Shown piece by piece: positions 44,811 through 54,092 of a stretch of DNA of 64,000 nucleotides. Both the position numbers and the translations under genes were made by a program. Origin of the DNA: Alistipes senegalensis JC50 (lineage in GTDB: Bacteria; Bacteroidota; Bacteroidia; Bacteroidales; Rikenellaceae); the NCBI RefSeq assembly GCF_025145645.1, contig NZ_CP102252.1:3720001-3784000 (forward strand), read 5' to 3'. Under the pieces are notes generated by a model. It was not told the DNA's origin and made no database searches. It saw nothing but the letters and a program-made list of their open reading frames with translations. Every line of letters starts with the position of its first letter. The stretch's first letter is position 1.

Positions 44811-45877
44811 CACTATCCTTTGCCACGACGGCCGACGGTTATCTGGACGACAACACGCCGGAACGGCTCATTCTGTCCACTCCCGGGGACTGGGAGGCGG
44901 TGCTGCAACTGCGGGCTGCGCACGACGCCATCCTCGTCGGGGCCGAAACGTTGCGACGCGACAATCCGGCGCTGCTCCTGCGCGACCCCGCGGCCCGCGC
45001 ACGCCGGGCAGCTTCGGGGCTGCGGCCCGACCTGACGAAAGTGACCGTCACGCGCTCGGGACGAATCTCCCCGGAGCTGCGGTTTTTCACCGAAGGGGAT
45101 GCCGACCGCTACGTGTTCTCGCCGACGGAAATTCCGGAACTGAACGGAGTTGCGGAGGTTATCTCGACCGACGGTTCAATTACGGCCGCCGGGATCGTCA
45201 CCGAGCTGGAGAAACGCGGTGTCGGCAATTTGCTGGTCGAGGGCGGTGCGCAGATGCTCGGCATGTTCCTCGCCGAAGGGATGGCCGACGAAGTGCGCCG
45301 GGCAGTCAATCCGCGGCTGACGCTCGGACCCGAAAGGGGAGGAGCGCGGTTCGTGTTCACGCCTCCGCCGGGCGCCGAATGCCGGCACGAGGAGGTGGAC
45401 GGCATGGAGGTCACGACCTGCGTGCTGCGGCCCGACACCTCGGCCGAAGACCTGGGCTATCTGGCTCAGGCGGTCGCCGCAGGGCGTCTGTGTACGCCGA
45501 GTGCCACTTCCTACTGTGTGGGAGCCGTGGTCGTACTGCCCGACGGACGCACGTTCACAGGCCACACCCACGAAACTTCGCCCACGCACCACGCCGAGCA
45601 GGAGGCCGTCCGCAAGGCACTCGACGCCGGCGCCGAGCTGCGCGGTGCCACGATCTACTCCTCGATGGAACCGTGCTCCCGGCGCAGCAGCGAGCCCGAA
45701 AGCTGCACGCAGCTGATCCTGCGCCACGGCTTCGCCCGCGTGGTCTTCGCGCTGTACGAACCCGACCGTTTCGTCCGCTGCCGCGGGGCGCAGACCCTGC
45801 GCGAAGCGGGCGTCGAGGTGCGGGCGTATCCCTCGCTGGCGGGCGGTGTCCGCGAGGCCAACGCCCATCTGCAATGA
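44801..45877 (+). CDS. RibD-like reductase-deaminase fusion with reversed domain order
   Basis: 358 residues from the ATG at 44801. Residues about 1-205 are a RibD_C reductase domain (SFATTADGYLDD, DAILVGAETLRRDNPALL, NLLVEGGAQMLG). Residues about 220-358 are a zinc deaminase domain (THHAEQEA near 261-268, SMEPCSRR near 289-296, further Cys near 303). Canonical RibD has the deaminase first. All zinc and catalytic residues appear intact. The likely role is the deamination and side-chain reduction steps of riboflavin synthesis, but a related pyrimidine or folate-type substrate is possible. No other rib gene adjoins it. Confidence 0.85.
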   Translation: MRVTLSFATTADGYLDDNTPERLILSTPGDWEAVLQLRAAHDAILVGAETLRRDNPALLLRDPAARARRAASGLRPDLTKVTVTRSGRISPELRFFTEGDADRYVFSPTEIPELNGVAEVISTDGSITAAGIVTELEKRGVGNLLVEGGAQMLGMFLAEGMADEVRRAVNPRLTLGPERGGARFVFTPPPGAECRHEEVDGMEVTTCVLRPDTSAEDLGYLAQAVAAGRLCTPSATSYCVGAVVVLPDGRTFTGHTHETSPTHHAEQEAVRKALDAGAELRGATIYSSMEPCSRRSSEPESCTQLILRHGFARVVFALYEPDRFVRCRGAQTLREAGVEVRAYPSLAGGVREANAHLQ

Positions 45878-45895
45878 CAATTCGGCTCATTTTGT

Positions 45896-45935
45896 GTCCA
45901 TAAAGGTCTATAAATGTCCTAAATGACATATGGAC
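45896..45935. repeat. Tandem 10-bp repeats plus flanking inverted repeat upstream of exporter operon
   Basis: Three consecutive decamers GTCCATAAAG, GTCTATAAAT and GTCCTAAATG, then ACATATGGAC. The first seven bases GTCCATA also form an inverted repeat with TATGGAC at 45929-45935. The 10-bp spacing puts repeats on one face of DNA, as in an operator. It is about 25 bp upstream of the -7 box. Confidence 0.6.
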
Positions 45936-45959
45936 TGTCGAATATATCGGAAGAACATC

Positions 45960-45967
45960 TATATTTG
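45960..45967 (+). promoter_or_regulatory. -7 promoter box of exporter operon
   Basis: TATATTTG, 20 bp before the TolC-family ATG at 45988; the -33 region has no clear TTTG, which fits a promoter needing an activator. Confidence 0.5.
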
Positions 45968-45987
45968 CTCCATAAACGAATAAAGCT

Positions 45988-47442
45988 ATGAGAAAAGCAG
46001 TCAAGATCGCCTTCGTGGCGGCGGCGATGGTTCCGGCGCTCGCACTGGCGCAGGGAGAGCGCCGGATGCTCTCGCTCGACGAGGCGATCTCCGTCACCCT
46101 CACGGAGAACCCCGCGATGAAGGCCGCCGCCTACGAGGAGCGCGCGGCCCAGCAGGAACGCCGCGCGGCCATCGGCCTCCGCATGCCGCAGATAAACGTC
46201 ACGGGCGCCTATGCCTACATGGCCAAGGACATCGGATTCGATTTCAACGACATGAAAGGTCCGGCCAAGGACCTGACGGGCAAAATCCTCGGCAGCGGGC
46301 TGATCACCGACCCGACGATCATCCAGGGCATCCAGGGATTGCTGAACCCGATGATGAACGCCGACTGGTTCCTCAAAGTGCAGGACCGAAGTCTGGGCTT
46401 CGTGGGCGGCGAGGTGACGCTCCCGATCTGGATGGGCGGCAAGATCAACGCCGCGAACCGGGCCGCGAAGATCAACGAGAAGAGCGCCGCGGAACAGGGC
46501 AACCAGACCCGCAACGCATTGATCTCGGAACTGGTGGAGCGCTACTTCGGACTGGCTCTCGCCACGCAGGTCGTGGAGGTGCGCCGTCAGGTGGTCGAAG
46601 GCGTGCGCAAACACCTGGAGGATGCCGTTGCGCTCGAAAAGAACGGCATGATCGCCCAAAGCGAACGGCTCTACGTCGCTTTCAAGATGGCCGAAGCCGA
46701 ACGCGAGCTGGCCAATGCCGAATTGCAGGCCGCGACCATCGCCAGCGCCCTTTCGAACACGCTGGGACGCGAAAACGAGTGGCAGCCCGTAACGTCGATG
46801 TTCATCCTTTCGAAAGTCGAGGAGCTGGACTATTATCAGGACCTCGCGCAGATCCGCAACCCGCTGCTGAGCCAAGTATCGCTCAAACGCCAGCTGGCCG
46901 AGGAGGGCGTGCGCGTCCAGCGCGCCGACTTCCTGCCGCAGGTGGCGGCCATCGGCGGCGGCTCGTTCTACAACTATCAGGTCGCAGGGCTCGTGCCCCG
47001 CTGGGCCGTGGGCGTGGGGGTCAACATCAAGATCTTCGACGGTCTGAACCGCGAATACAAATATTCGGCGGCCAAACAGACGGCGCGCCGCGTGAGCGAG
47101 TTGCAAAACAAGGCCGGCAAGGATATTTCGGTGCTGGTGGAGAAGCTCTACAACCAGATGATGAACTACCGCAACCAGATGACCTCGATCGACGCCTCGC
47201 TGGCATTCGCCGAAGAGTACCTGCGGATGAAGAACGCCGCGTTCCTCGAAGGCATGAGCTCCTCGTCGGACCTGATCGACGCCGAACTGAATCTTGCGGG
47301 AGTCCGCACCGAACGCCTGCAAGCGGCCTACAACTACGACCTGCTGCTGGCCCAGCTGCTCGAAGCCGCGGGCATCAGCGACGAATTTCCGGCCTACGCG
47401 CGCCGCAATGACGCGCAGCCCGTTTTCTTTGACAAAAAATAA
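45988..47442 (+). CDS. TolC-family outer membrane efflux protein
   Basis: 484 residues. Signal peptide 1-22 (ends ALALAQ), then two homologous helical-barrel halves with long coiled-coil stretches, typical of TolC-like channels. It forms the outer-membrane exit duct of a tripartite exporter. It is first in an operon with a periplasmic adaptor (12 bp) and two ABC-2 permeases. The tandem repeats and -7 box upstream suggest regulated expression. Confidence 0.9.
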   Translation: MRKAVKIAFVAAAMVPALALAQGERRMLSLDEAISVTLTENPAMKAAAYEERAAQQERRAAIGLRMPQINVTGAYAYMAKDIGFDFNDMKGPAKDLTGKILGSGLITDPTIIQGIQGLLNPMMNADWFLKVQDRSLGFVGGEVTLPIWMGGKINAANRAAKINEKSAAEQGNQTRNALISELVERYFGLALATQVVEVRRQVVEGVRKHLEDAVALEKNGMIAQSERLYVAFKMAEAERELANAELQAATIASALSNTLGRENEWQPVTSMFILSKVEELDYYQDLAQIRNPLLSQVSLKRQLAEEGVRVQRADFLPQVAAIGGGSFYNYQVAGLVPRWAVGVGVNIKIFDGLNREYKYSAAKQTARRVSELQNKAGKDISVLVEKLYNQMMNYRNQMTSIDASLAFAEEYLRMKNAAFLEGMSSSSDLIDAELNLAGVRTERLQAAYNYDLLLAQLLEAAGISDEFPAYARRNDAQPVFFDKK

Positions 47443-47454
47443 AAAACATACGCT

Positions 47455-48444
47455 ATGAAACGAAGCAACGTAATCGGAATTCTGGCTGCCGCGGCGGTCA
47501 TCGTTCTCTCGGTCGTACTGATCAGCTGGTACCTCACCAAACGTACCCCGACGCTGATTCAGGGAACGGTGGAGTGTACCACCTACAAAGCCTCGTCGAA
47601 GGTCCCGGGACGCATCGACGACATGAAGGTCGAGGAGGGCGACCGCGTGGAGAAAGGGCAGCTGCTCTACACGCTCTCGACGCCCGAACTGGATGCCAAA
47701 CTCCAACAGGCCGAGGCCGTGAAGAGCGCCGCTGCGGCGCTGGACGCCGCCGCCGTAGCCGGTGCGCGCATCCAGCAGATCGAGGCCGCGCTGAACATGT
47801 GGGAGAAGGCTCAGGCAGGGCTGGAACTGGCACGCAAGACCTTCGAGCGTGTGCAGAACCTCTACAACGACGGGGTGGTGCCCGCCCAGAAGCTCGACGA
47901 AGCCTCGGCCAACTACAAGGCAATGGAGGCGACGGCGCAGGCCGCCAAAGCGCAGTATGACCTGGCCTCGGACGGAGCCCGCAAGGAGGACAAGGAGGCC
48001 GCAGCGGCGCGTGTCCGCCAGGCCGAAGGCGCCGTCAGCGAGGTCGAGTCGTACCTCAGCGACGCGATGGTCTACTCGCCCGTCACGGGAGAGATCTCGA
48101 CGATCATCGCCGAACAGGGCGAGCTGGTCGGCAGCGGTTATCCCGTGGTGGCGATCCTCGACATGAGCGACATGTGGGTGACTTTCAACATCAAGGAGAC
48201 GCTGATGCCCGGTATCCGGATGGGAATGCGCATGAACGGATACGTGCCGGCGCTGGATGCCGACGTGGAGTTCGAGGTGACGTATATCTCCCCGCAGGCC
48301 GATTTCGCCACGTGGGCCGCGACCCGCACGCAGGGAGGATTCGACATCCGCACCTTCGCCGTGAAGGTCAAGCCCGTTTCGCCGGTCTCGCACATGCGTC
48401 CGGGAATGAGCGTATTGGTGGACTGGGACAAAATCGAACGATAG
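47455..48444 (+). CDS. HlyD/EmrA-family periplasmic adaptor
   Basis: 329 residues. One N-terminal membrane helix (VIGILAAAAVIVLSVVLISWYL) is followed by a lipoyl half-motif (GTVECTTYKASSKVPGRID), a helical hairpin with heptads (residues about 70-200) and the second lipoyl half plus beta-barrel (VYSPVTGEISTIIAEQGELVG). Membrane fusion proteins of this type bridge inner-membrane pump and TolC. It is 12 bp after the TolC gene and 3 bp before the first permease. Confidence 0.92.
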   Translation: MKRSNVIGILAAAAVIVLSVVLISWYLTKRTPTLIQGTVECTTYKASSKVPGRIDDMKVEEGDRVEKGQLLYTLSTPELDAKLQQAEAVKSAAAALDAAAVAGARIQQIEAALNMWEKAQAGLELARKTFERVQNLYNDGVVPAQKLDEASANYKAMEATAQAAKAQYDLASDGARKEDKEAAAARVRQAEGAVSEVESYLSDAMVYSPVTGEISTIIAEQGELVGSGYPVVAILDMSDMWVTFNIKETLMPGIRMGMRMNGYVPALDADVEFEVTYISPQADFATWAATRTQGGFDIRTFAVKVKPVSPVSHMRPGMSVLVDWDKIER

Positions 48445-48447
48445 GCG

Positions 48448-49626
48448 ATGCCCGGATTCCTGAGCCATACCGGAGCCGTCATGCGGCGCGAAATGCACAG
48501 GCTGACCCATCAGCCGATGTATTTCGTGCTGATGGTCGTGCTGCCCGTGGTGTCGTTCGCATTCTTCGCCCTGCTGTTCAACAAGGGCGCGATACGCAAC
48601 ATCCCGATCGCCGTGCTGGACGAAGACCATACGACGCTCTCGCGCAAGGTCGCACAGATGATCGACGATACGCCTACGGCGATGGTCGCATACGACATTC
48701 AGTCGATGGACGAGGGCGAGCGGCTGATGCGCGAAGGAAAGATCATAGCCATCGTGCAGATCCCGGCCTTCTTCGAAAAGAACATCCTGAGCAACAGCCA
48801 GACCCATCTGGAGAATTACATATCGGGAACCAACATATCGGTCAACGGACTGTTGTCGAAGGACATTCAGACCGCCGTGACGACCTTCACGGCCGGCGTC
48901 CAGCTCCAGGTGCTGATGAAGCAGGGGCTCACCCAGCGGCAGGCCATGGCCCAGCTGATGCCCGTGCGTTTCGACCGCCACGTGCTGTTCAATCCCCACA
49001 TCAACTACGGATACTATCTCTCGCCGAGCTTCATGCCCATGATGCTGATGATCTTCGTGGTGATGGTGACCATCTTCTCCATCGGCACCGAACTCAAACA
49101 CGCGACCGCCCGCGAATGGATGGCCGCGGGCAACGGCTCCGTCTGGGCAGCCCTGCTGGGCAAGGTGCTGCCCATCACGGCCATCATGTTCCTGATCTCG
49201 CTGGTGATGCTTCTGATCAATTTCAAGATCGTGGGAACGCCCCTGAACGGCAGTCTCACAGTCATTCTCATCGGCACGCTGCTGTTCATCCTCAGCTATC
49301 AGTCGATCTCGGTGCTGATCGTCTCGCTGCTGGCCAATCTGCGGCTGTCGCTCTCGATCGGCGGCGGATATTCGGTGCTGGCGTTCACTTTCTCGGGACT
49401 CACGTTCCCGATCATGGCCATGTGGGAGCCGATGCAGTGGGTGAGCAAGATCTTCCCGTTCACGTTCTACACCGACATCTTCGTCGATCAGATGCTTCGC
49501 GGAGCGCCGTGGGTCTACTCGCTGCCCGATCTGGGATATATGATGCTCTTCATTGTCTTACCGCTCTTCTGCCTGCCGCGTCTGAAAAAGGTATGCACGG
49601 AGGAAAAATTCTGGGGGAGGTTATAG
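48448..49626 (+). CDS. ABC-2-type permease, first of two
   Basis: 392 residues. A membrane helix near residues 25-45 (VVLPVVSFAFFALLF), a large extracytoplasmic domain with IPIAVLDEDHTTLSRKVAQM, then five helices at the C-terminus. The pattern is that of the YhhJ/YbhS-like ABC-2 permeases that export drugs or lipids together with HlyD and TolC partners. A separate ATPase would be needed and no gene for one is present in this cluster. It is 1 bp from the second permease. Confidence 0.87.
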   Translation: MPGFLSHTGAVMRREMHRLTHQPMYFVLMVVLPVVSFAFFALLFNKGAIRNIPIAVLDEDHTTLSRKVAQMIDDTPTAMVAYDIQSMDEGERLMREGKIIAIVQIPAFFEKNILSNSQTHLENYISGTNISVNGLLSKDIQTAVTTFTAGVQLQVLMKQGLTQRQAMAQLMPVRFDRHVLFNPHINYGYYLSPSFMPMMLMIFVVMVTIFSIGTELKHATAREWMAAGNGSVWAALLGKVLPITAIMFLISLVMLLINFKIVGTPLNGSLTVILIGTLLFILSYQSISVLIVSLLANLRLSLSIGGGYSVLAFTFSGLTFPIMAMWEPMQWVSKIFPFTFYTDIFVDQMLRGAPWVYSLPDLGYMMLFIVLPLFCLPRLKKVCTEEKFWGRL

Positions 49627-49627
49627 T

Positions 49628-50839
49628 ATGAGTCGATTCACACACCAGATGGCCTCCTATTGGAAGCAGTTGGGGGCGGTCATCCGCAACGAGTTCCAGA
49701 CGATCTTCAAGGACGGCGGCGCCATGCTGATCCTGATTTTCGCGCTCATCATCTACGCCACGGCCTATTCGCTGGCCTACGGTTCGCAGGTGCTGCGCAA
49801 CGTGCCGATTGGCGTGGTGGACGAATCCCGCACGCCGACCAGCCGCAGTCTGATCGACACCTTCAACGCCGGGCCCAACACCTACGTCGCCTACACGCCG
49901 ACCTCGATGGAGGAGGCCCGGGAGTTGTTTTACGCCCGCAAGATCTACGGCGTGGTCTACATCCCCGCAGACTACGAAAAGAAGCTCTACGGCGGCGAGC
50001 AGGCCAATGTGGCGATCTACTGCGACGCCAGCTATTTTCTGATGTACCGGCAGGTGTTCCAGGAGGTCGTGACCTCGATCGGCAAGACGGGGGCGATGGT
50101 CGAATTCCAGCGCCTGATCGCCAAGGGAGCCAACATCCCGCAGGCGCAGGCCACGACCCAGCCCGTGATCTACCAGTCGCACAACCTCTTCAACCCCTAT
50201 CTGGGTTACGGGACGTTCGTCATGCCGGCCATCATCATGGTCATCATCCAGCAGACGATGCTCATCGGCATCGGCATGATCGGCGGCACATGGCGCGAAT
50301 TCGGACTCTACCACAAACTCTGCCCCGCAGGACGGCGGCGGATGTCGACGCTGCCGATCGTCCTGGGACGCGGGCTGGTCTACGCACTGATCTACGCCGT
50401 GACCTGCACCTACATCCTCGGGCTTCACTACCGGCTGTTCCACTTCCCGATGAACGGCACGACGGGAGCCGTGATGCTCTTCATGGGGGTCTATCTGGCG
50501 GCCTGCATCGCCATGGGAATCGCCGTTTCGACGTTGTTCCGCTACCGCGAAAACTCGCTGCTGCTGTTGCTGTGGACTTCGATTCCGATACTGATGCTCA
50601 GCGGCGTGTCCTATCCGCAGCAGGGCATTCCCGACTGGCTTTTCAACCTCGGACAGCTGTTCCCGAGCAGCCACGGCGTCAACGGCTTCATCCGCATTCA
50701 AACGATGGGGGCTACGATCCCCGAGGTCTTCGCCGAGATCAAGTGGCTCGTCATTCTCACGGTCGTCTACGGCGGGCTGGCCTGCATCGGCATTCATCAG
50801 GTGATCCGCCGCGAACACAGAGCCAAGAGTTCCGTTTAA
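49628..50839 (+). CDS. ABC-2-type permease, second of two
   Basis: 403 residues with the same layout as the preceding protein: an early helix (AMLILIFALIIYATAYSLAYG), an extracytoplasmic domain beginning VPIGVVDESRTPTSRSLI, and C-terminal helices. The two permeases likely form a heterodimer. The ATP-binding component is missing from this operon. A hairpin/TTTAGGGGCG element begins 30 bp after its stop, followed by a terminator. Confidence 0.87.
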   Translation: MSRFTHQMASYWKQLGAVIRNEFQTIFKDGGAMLILIFALIIYATAYSLAYGSQVLRNVPIGVVDESRTPTSRSLIDTFNAGPNTYVAYTPTSMEEARELFYARKIYGVVYIPADYEKKLYGGEQANVAIYCDASYFLMYRQVFQEVVTSIGKTGAMVEFQRLIAKGANIPQAQATTQPVIYQSHNLFNPYLGYGTFVMPAIIMVIIQQTMLIGIGMIGGTWREFGLYHKLCPAGRRRMSTLPIVLGRGLVYALIYAVTCTYILGLHYRLFHFPMNGTTGAVMLFMGVYLAACIAMGIAVSTLFRYRENSLLLLLWTSIPILMLSGVSYPQQGIPDWLFNLGQLFPSSHGVNGFIRIQTMGATIPEVFAEIKWLVILTVVYGGLACIGIHQVIRREHRAKSSV

Positions 50840-50868
50840 GAGCAACGGGGAGATCACACAATCCGCCG

Positions 50869-50933
50869 CCCGCGCAAGAAACGGGTTTTAGGAGGCGACG
50901 GGCAAGTACACGCTAACGATCCGGTTCTGCGCC
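50869..50933 (+). repeat. Hairpin/TTTAGGGGCG element, copy 3
   Basis: Plus-strand order: short hairpin CCCG/CGGG (50869-50885), TTTTAGGAGGCG, 21 bp, ATCCGGTTCTGCGC (50919-50932). The box carries one base more than in other copies and the stem is only four pairs. The element lies between the permease stop and the terminator. Confidence 0.7.
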
Positions 50934-50941
50934 TATCCTCA

Positions 50942-50977
50942 AACAAAAACGTCAGGTAGAAACCTGACGTTTTTGTT
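50942..50977. terminator. Bidirectional terminator between exporter operon and receptor gene
   Basis: Perfect 16-bp arms (50942-50957 with 50962-50977) around AGAA, with A-run and T-run flanks. It serves two convergent transcripts. Confidence 0.9.
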
Positions 50978-50988
50978 ATTTGCCATTG

Positions 50989-53976
50989 CTAAAATCCTCC
51001 GGGGCCTCCACCGTGGAAACCTCCCGGGGGAGGTCCGCCGGGACCGCCGGGACCCATGCGGCGCTGGCTGCCGGACTGCTGCTCCACGCCGTAATCTTTG
51101 AGATTGCGCGAACCTTTCTTGCCGAAGCGGCGCAGGTTGTAGGTGAACTGCACCATGTAGTAACGTCCGATGACGCTGTTGGTGGAGTTCTGCGTATAGC
51201 CCGAACCCGTCGTGCGCGAGAAGGCCCGGTTCTGGTTGAGAAGGTCGTTGACACCGATCATCACCTCGCCGCGCTTGTTCCTGAAGACCTTTTTGCCCAG
51301 CCATGCGTTGCAGAGCAGGTAATCTTCCGAGTAATCGTTCGTGAAACCGATATACTGCGAGTAGGCCGCGCTCGCCGTGAAGGTGAAGCCCAGCGGGAAG
51401 ACCACTTTCAGGTTGCCCTGCGCCGTGTGGTTGAAATAGCGGTTCTTCGACTTGTCCGTGTTCAGCGAGTTGGTCGCCTCGTTGTAGGTGCCGTTCCACG
51501 AGAGGGTGAAGTCGACGTTCTCCGAAATGTTGCTGCCCAGCACGGCCCGGAAATCATAACCCATATTCTTGGTGTCGTTGCGATCTCCGCCCGAAATCAT
51601 GCCGGTCGCAGCGTCCACCGTGCCGCCCAGCATGCTGGGGGTCTTGGTGTAGACGACGCCTGCCATGACGTTGAAATTCGATTTGAGGAACCCGATCGGC
51701 AGTCCGTAGCTCAGGTGGGTCCGCAACTGCCAGTAACCGTCGAGGTTGGTGGTCGTCGAGTAGAAATTAGGCGTATAGAGCTGTCCGTCGATGGTGATGT
51801 CACCGGGCCGCTGCACCAGGTGCGAAGCCGTGTAATCCAGCGTCGTATTCATCGAGAACATCCACATGAAAGTCCGGCCCTTCTCGACGTTGGAGTTGGT
51901 GTAGTGGAAATTCACCCGGTGCGAATAGGTCGGTTTCAGATTCGGATTACCGTGGGTGATATTTTGGGCGTCGGAAACGTCGTAAACGCTCTGCAAATCG
52001 GTGATCGACGGGCTGTCGGTGTAGGAGGAAACGAAGAGCCTCAGCGAGTTTTCGCGGTTGATGTTCAACTGCCCCATCATGAAATAGGTCACGTTGTTGT
52101 AGGCATGTTTGATCTTCTCGGCATCGTCGCGCACGATCTGTCCGTCGAGGGCCGAACGCTGGTAGTAGACGTTGGCGATGAACGTGTTGCGCTCCTTCGA
52201 AAAACGGAAGCCGGGGCCCACGCTCTGCGTCAGATAGCCGCTTTCATAGGAGTTCGACAGCGAACGGTCGGGGATAAGCCCGGCGATCGAGAAGTCGTCG
52301 CCCGTGATGTAGGAACGCTTGTCGCGCTCCTGCGAGTTATAGGACACGCGGTACTGGAAGCTCACCTGCGCGTACTTGGCCACAGGTTCGGTATAGGTGA
52401 GGCTGCCTCGCAGGCTGTACGACGACGAAGGCGCCAAATTGCGCAGGTAGCGCAGTTCGGTGTAATTCTCCGGGTTCCAGACGCCGGTTGCCGGGTCGAT
52501 CGCCGGCCGGTCGGGCAGGGTGCCGAGAACGTTCGACCACGAGTTCGAATTGTTCGTGTTGTCCGAGTAGCTGAACGAACCGTCGAGGGTGATCGTGCGG
52601 CCGTTCTTACCCAGCTTGGCCCGGTAAACGGCGCTCGTCCCCACGTTGTAGCCGTGGCGCAGGGCGTCGCTGAAATTGTCCGTACGGCTGTAACCGCTGC
52701 CGCCGTCGGCGGGGGCGCCGAACTGCCATCCGGTCGTGCGGCTCCACGGGTCGTTGGACTGGTAGCTGAAACGCGGACGGATCATCAGGTTCTGATTCTC
52801 GGAAATCTTCCACTCCAGACGGGCGTTGAACCGGTGGTTGTAGCCCTTCGTGTCGGAATAGCCGTTGGTCATCAACGTATCGAGACGCATCGGAGCCTCG
52901 TACCACTTTTCCACCGTCGAACGGTTCTCGGTATTGGTGTTGTTGAAGAAATAGCTGCCCTGGAACGTCACCTGGTCGCGCTTGCCCCACGAGTCGGAGT
53001 AGTTGATGCCGATGGCGTTGACCGTCGCCACGCCGCTCTGCGGACGCATCATGTACTGGCCCACGCTGCCGCGGCGTCCGCCGCCTCCGCTGCCCGAAAC
53101 GCCCAAAATGTCCTCGAACGAGAAATTCTGTTGGTTGACGTTGTTGAACAGCCCGATGAGCGAAATGCGGCTGTCGCCGCTGAATATGTTGGCATTGCCG
53201 CCGGCGATGTATTTGAATTTGTCCTCGGTCTCGGTGTCGGCATCGTATCCGAATCCGGCATAGAGCTTGCCGAACTGCCCCTGCCGCATGCCCGGACGGG
53301 TGACGATGTTGAGCGCCTTGTAGCCCTCGCCGTCGTCCATGCCCGAAAATTCGGCCGCGTCGGAGAGTTTGTTATAGACCTCCACGCGATCGACGGCCTC
53401 GGCCGGAAGCGATTTGATGGCCGTAGTGACATCCTCGCCGAAGAACTCTTTGCCATCGACGAAGATCTTCTTGACCGTTTCGCCCTGCGCCTCGACCGTA
53501 CCGTCGGTAACGGTGATGCCGGGCATTTTTTTCAGCAGTCCTTCGACATCGGCGTCGGCGACGACCTTGAACGCTCCGGCGTTATAGCTCACCGTATCGC
53601 CTTTCTGCGAGGTGCGCAGCGCCTTGGCCTCCTTGACGACCGTCTCGATCTGCACGCCCGGTTTGAGTTTCAGCACGCCGAGATTGAGTTTCGGGGCCGA
53701 AACCCGAAACGTCGTGTCAAGGTTGTTGTAGCCGATGAACGACACCGAAAGTTTGTATTCTCCGTAAGCGAGCGACGGCATGGAAACCGCGCCTTTGAAT
53801 GCCGAGGTGAAGCCCTGTTGCTTCTCCGGGGTCTTGACGGGTGACACGATCAGCACGGCCCCGGCGACGCTTTCCCCGGTGTCGGCATTGACGACCGTGG
53901 CCGTCACGCTGCCCCTCTGGGCGAAAGCCGCTGCCGTACAGAACGTCAGCAGGGCAGTCAGTAGTATTCTTTTCAT
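50989..53976 (-). CDS. Outer membrane receptor-like protein, OMP_b-brl_3 family
   Basis: 995 residues from the ATG at 53976. After the signal peptide (1-20, TAAAFAQ) comes a CarboxypepD_reg-like domain (residues 22-110), then a TonB plug-like domain with VEGLLKKMPGITVTDGTVE, then a large beta-barrel. The C-terminus is Gly/Pro/His-rich, about 25 residues, and ends GGPGGF. Such proteins import or display substrates at the outer membrane; some lack TonB dependence. The DUF4890 and LytS/LytTR genes lie upstream on the same strand. An upstream extension is ruled out because the ATG at 53976 starts the signal peptide. Confidence 0.85.
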   Translation of the reverse strand: MKRILLTALLTFCTAAAFAQRGSVTATVVNADTGESVAGAVLIVSPVKTPEKQQGFTSAFKGAVSMPSLAYGEYKLSVSFIGYNNLDTTFRVSAPKLNLGVLKLKPGVQIETVVKEAKALRTSQKGDTVSYNAGAFKVVADADVEGLLKKMPGITVTDGTVEAQGETVKKIFVDGKEFFGEDVTTAIKSLPAEAVDRVEVYNKLSDAAEFSGMDDGEGYKALNIVTRPGMRQGQFGKLYAGFGYDADTETEDKFKYIAGGNANIFSGDSRISLIGLFNNVNQQNFSFEDILGVSGSGGGGRRGSVGQYMMRPQSGVATVNAIGINYSDSWGKRDQVTFQGSYFFNNTNTENRSTVEKWYEAPMRLDTLMTNGYSDTKGYNHRFNARLEWKISENQNLMIRPRFSYQSNDPWSRTTGWQFGAPADGGSGYSRTDNFSDALRHGYNVGTSAVYRAKLGKNGRTITLDGSFSYSDNTNNSNSWSNVLGTLPDRPAIDPATGVWNPENYTELRYLRNLAPSSSYSLRGSLTYTEPVAKYAQVSFQYRVSYNSQERDKRSYITGDDFSIAGLIPDRSLSNSYESGYLTQSVGPGFRFSKERNTFIANVYYQRSALDGQIVRDDAEKIKHAYNNVTYFMMGQLNINRENSLRLFVSSYTDSPSITDLQSVYDVSDAQNITHGNPNLKPTYSHRVNFHYTNSNVEKGRTFMWMFSMNTTLDYTASHLVQRPGDITIDGQLYTPNFYSTTTNLDGYWQLRTHLSYGLPIGFLKSNFNVMAGVVYTKTPSMLGGTVDAATGMISGGDRNDTKNMGYDFRAVLGSNISENVDFTLSWNGTYNEATNSLNTDKSKNRYFNHTAQGNLKVVFPLGFTFTASAAYSQYIGFTNDYSEDYLLCNAWLGKKVFRNKRGEVMIGVNDLLNQNRAFSRTTGSGYTQNSTNSVIGRYYMVQFTYNLRRFGKKGSRNLKDYGVEQQSGSQRRMGPGGPGGPPPGGFHGGGPGGF

Positions 53977-54011
53977 GTTTGCCTGTATGTGTATATCTCT
54001 TTTTCGTAGAA

Positions 54012-54075
54012 GCGCAGAACCGGATTGAAAGGGTCCATTCATTCCGCCGCCCCTAAATCCCGGCTCTTGGCCGGG
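54012..54075 (-). repeat. Hairpin/TTTAGGGGCG element, copy 4
   Basis: Minus-strand order: hairpin CCCGGC/GCCGGG (54059-54075), TTTAGGGGCG (54048-54057), 22 bp, ATCCGGTTCTGCGC (54012-54025). It lies between the DUF4890 terminator and the receptor start. Confidence 0.78.
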
Positions 54076-54092
54076 TTAGCCGGATTAGCCGG

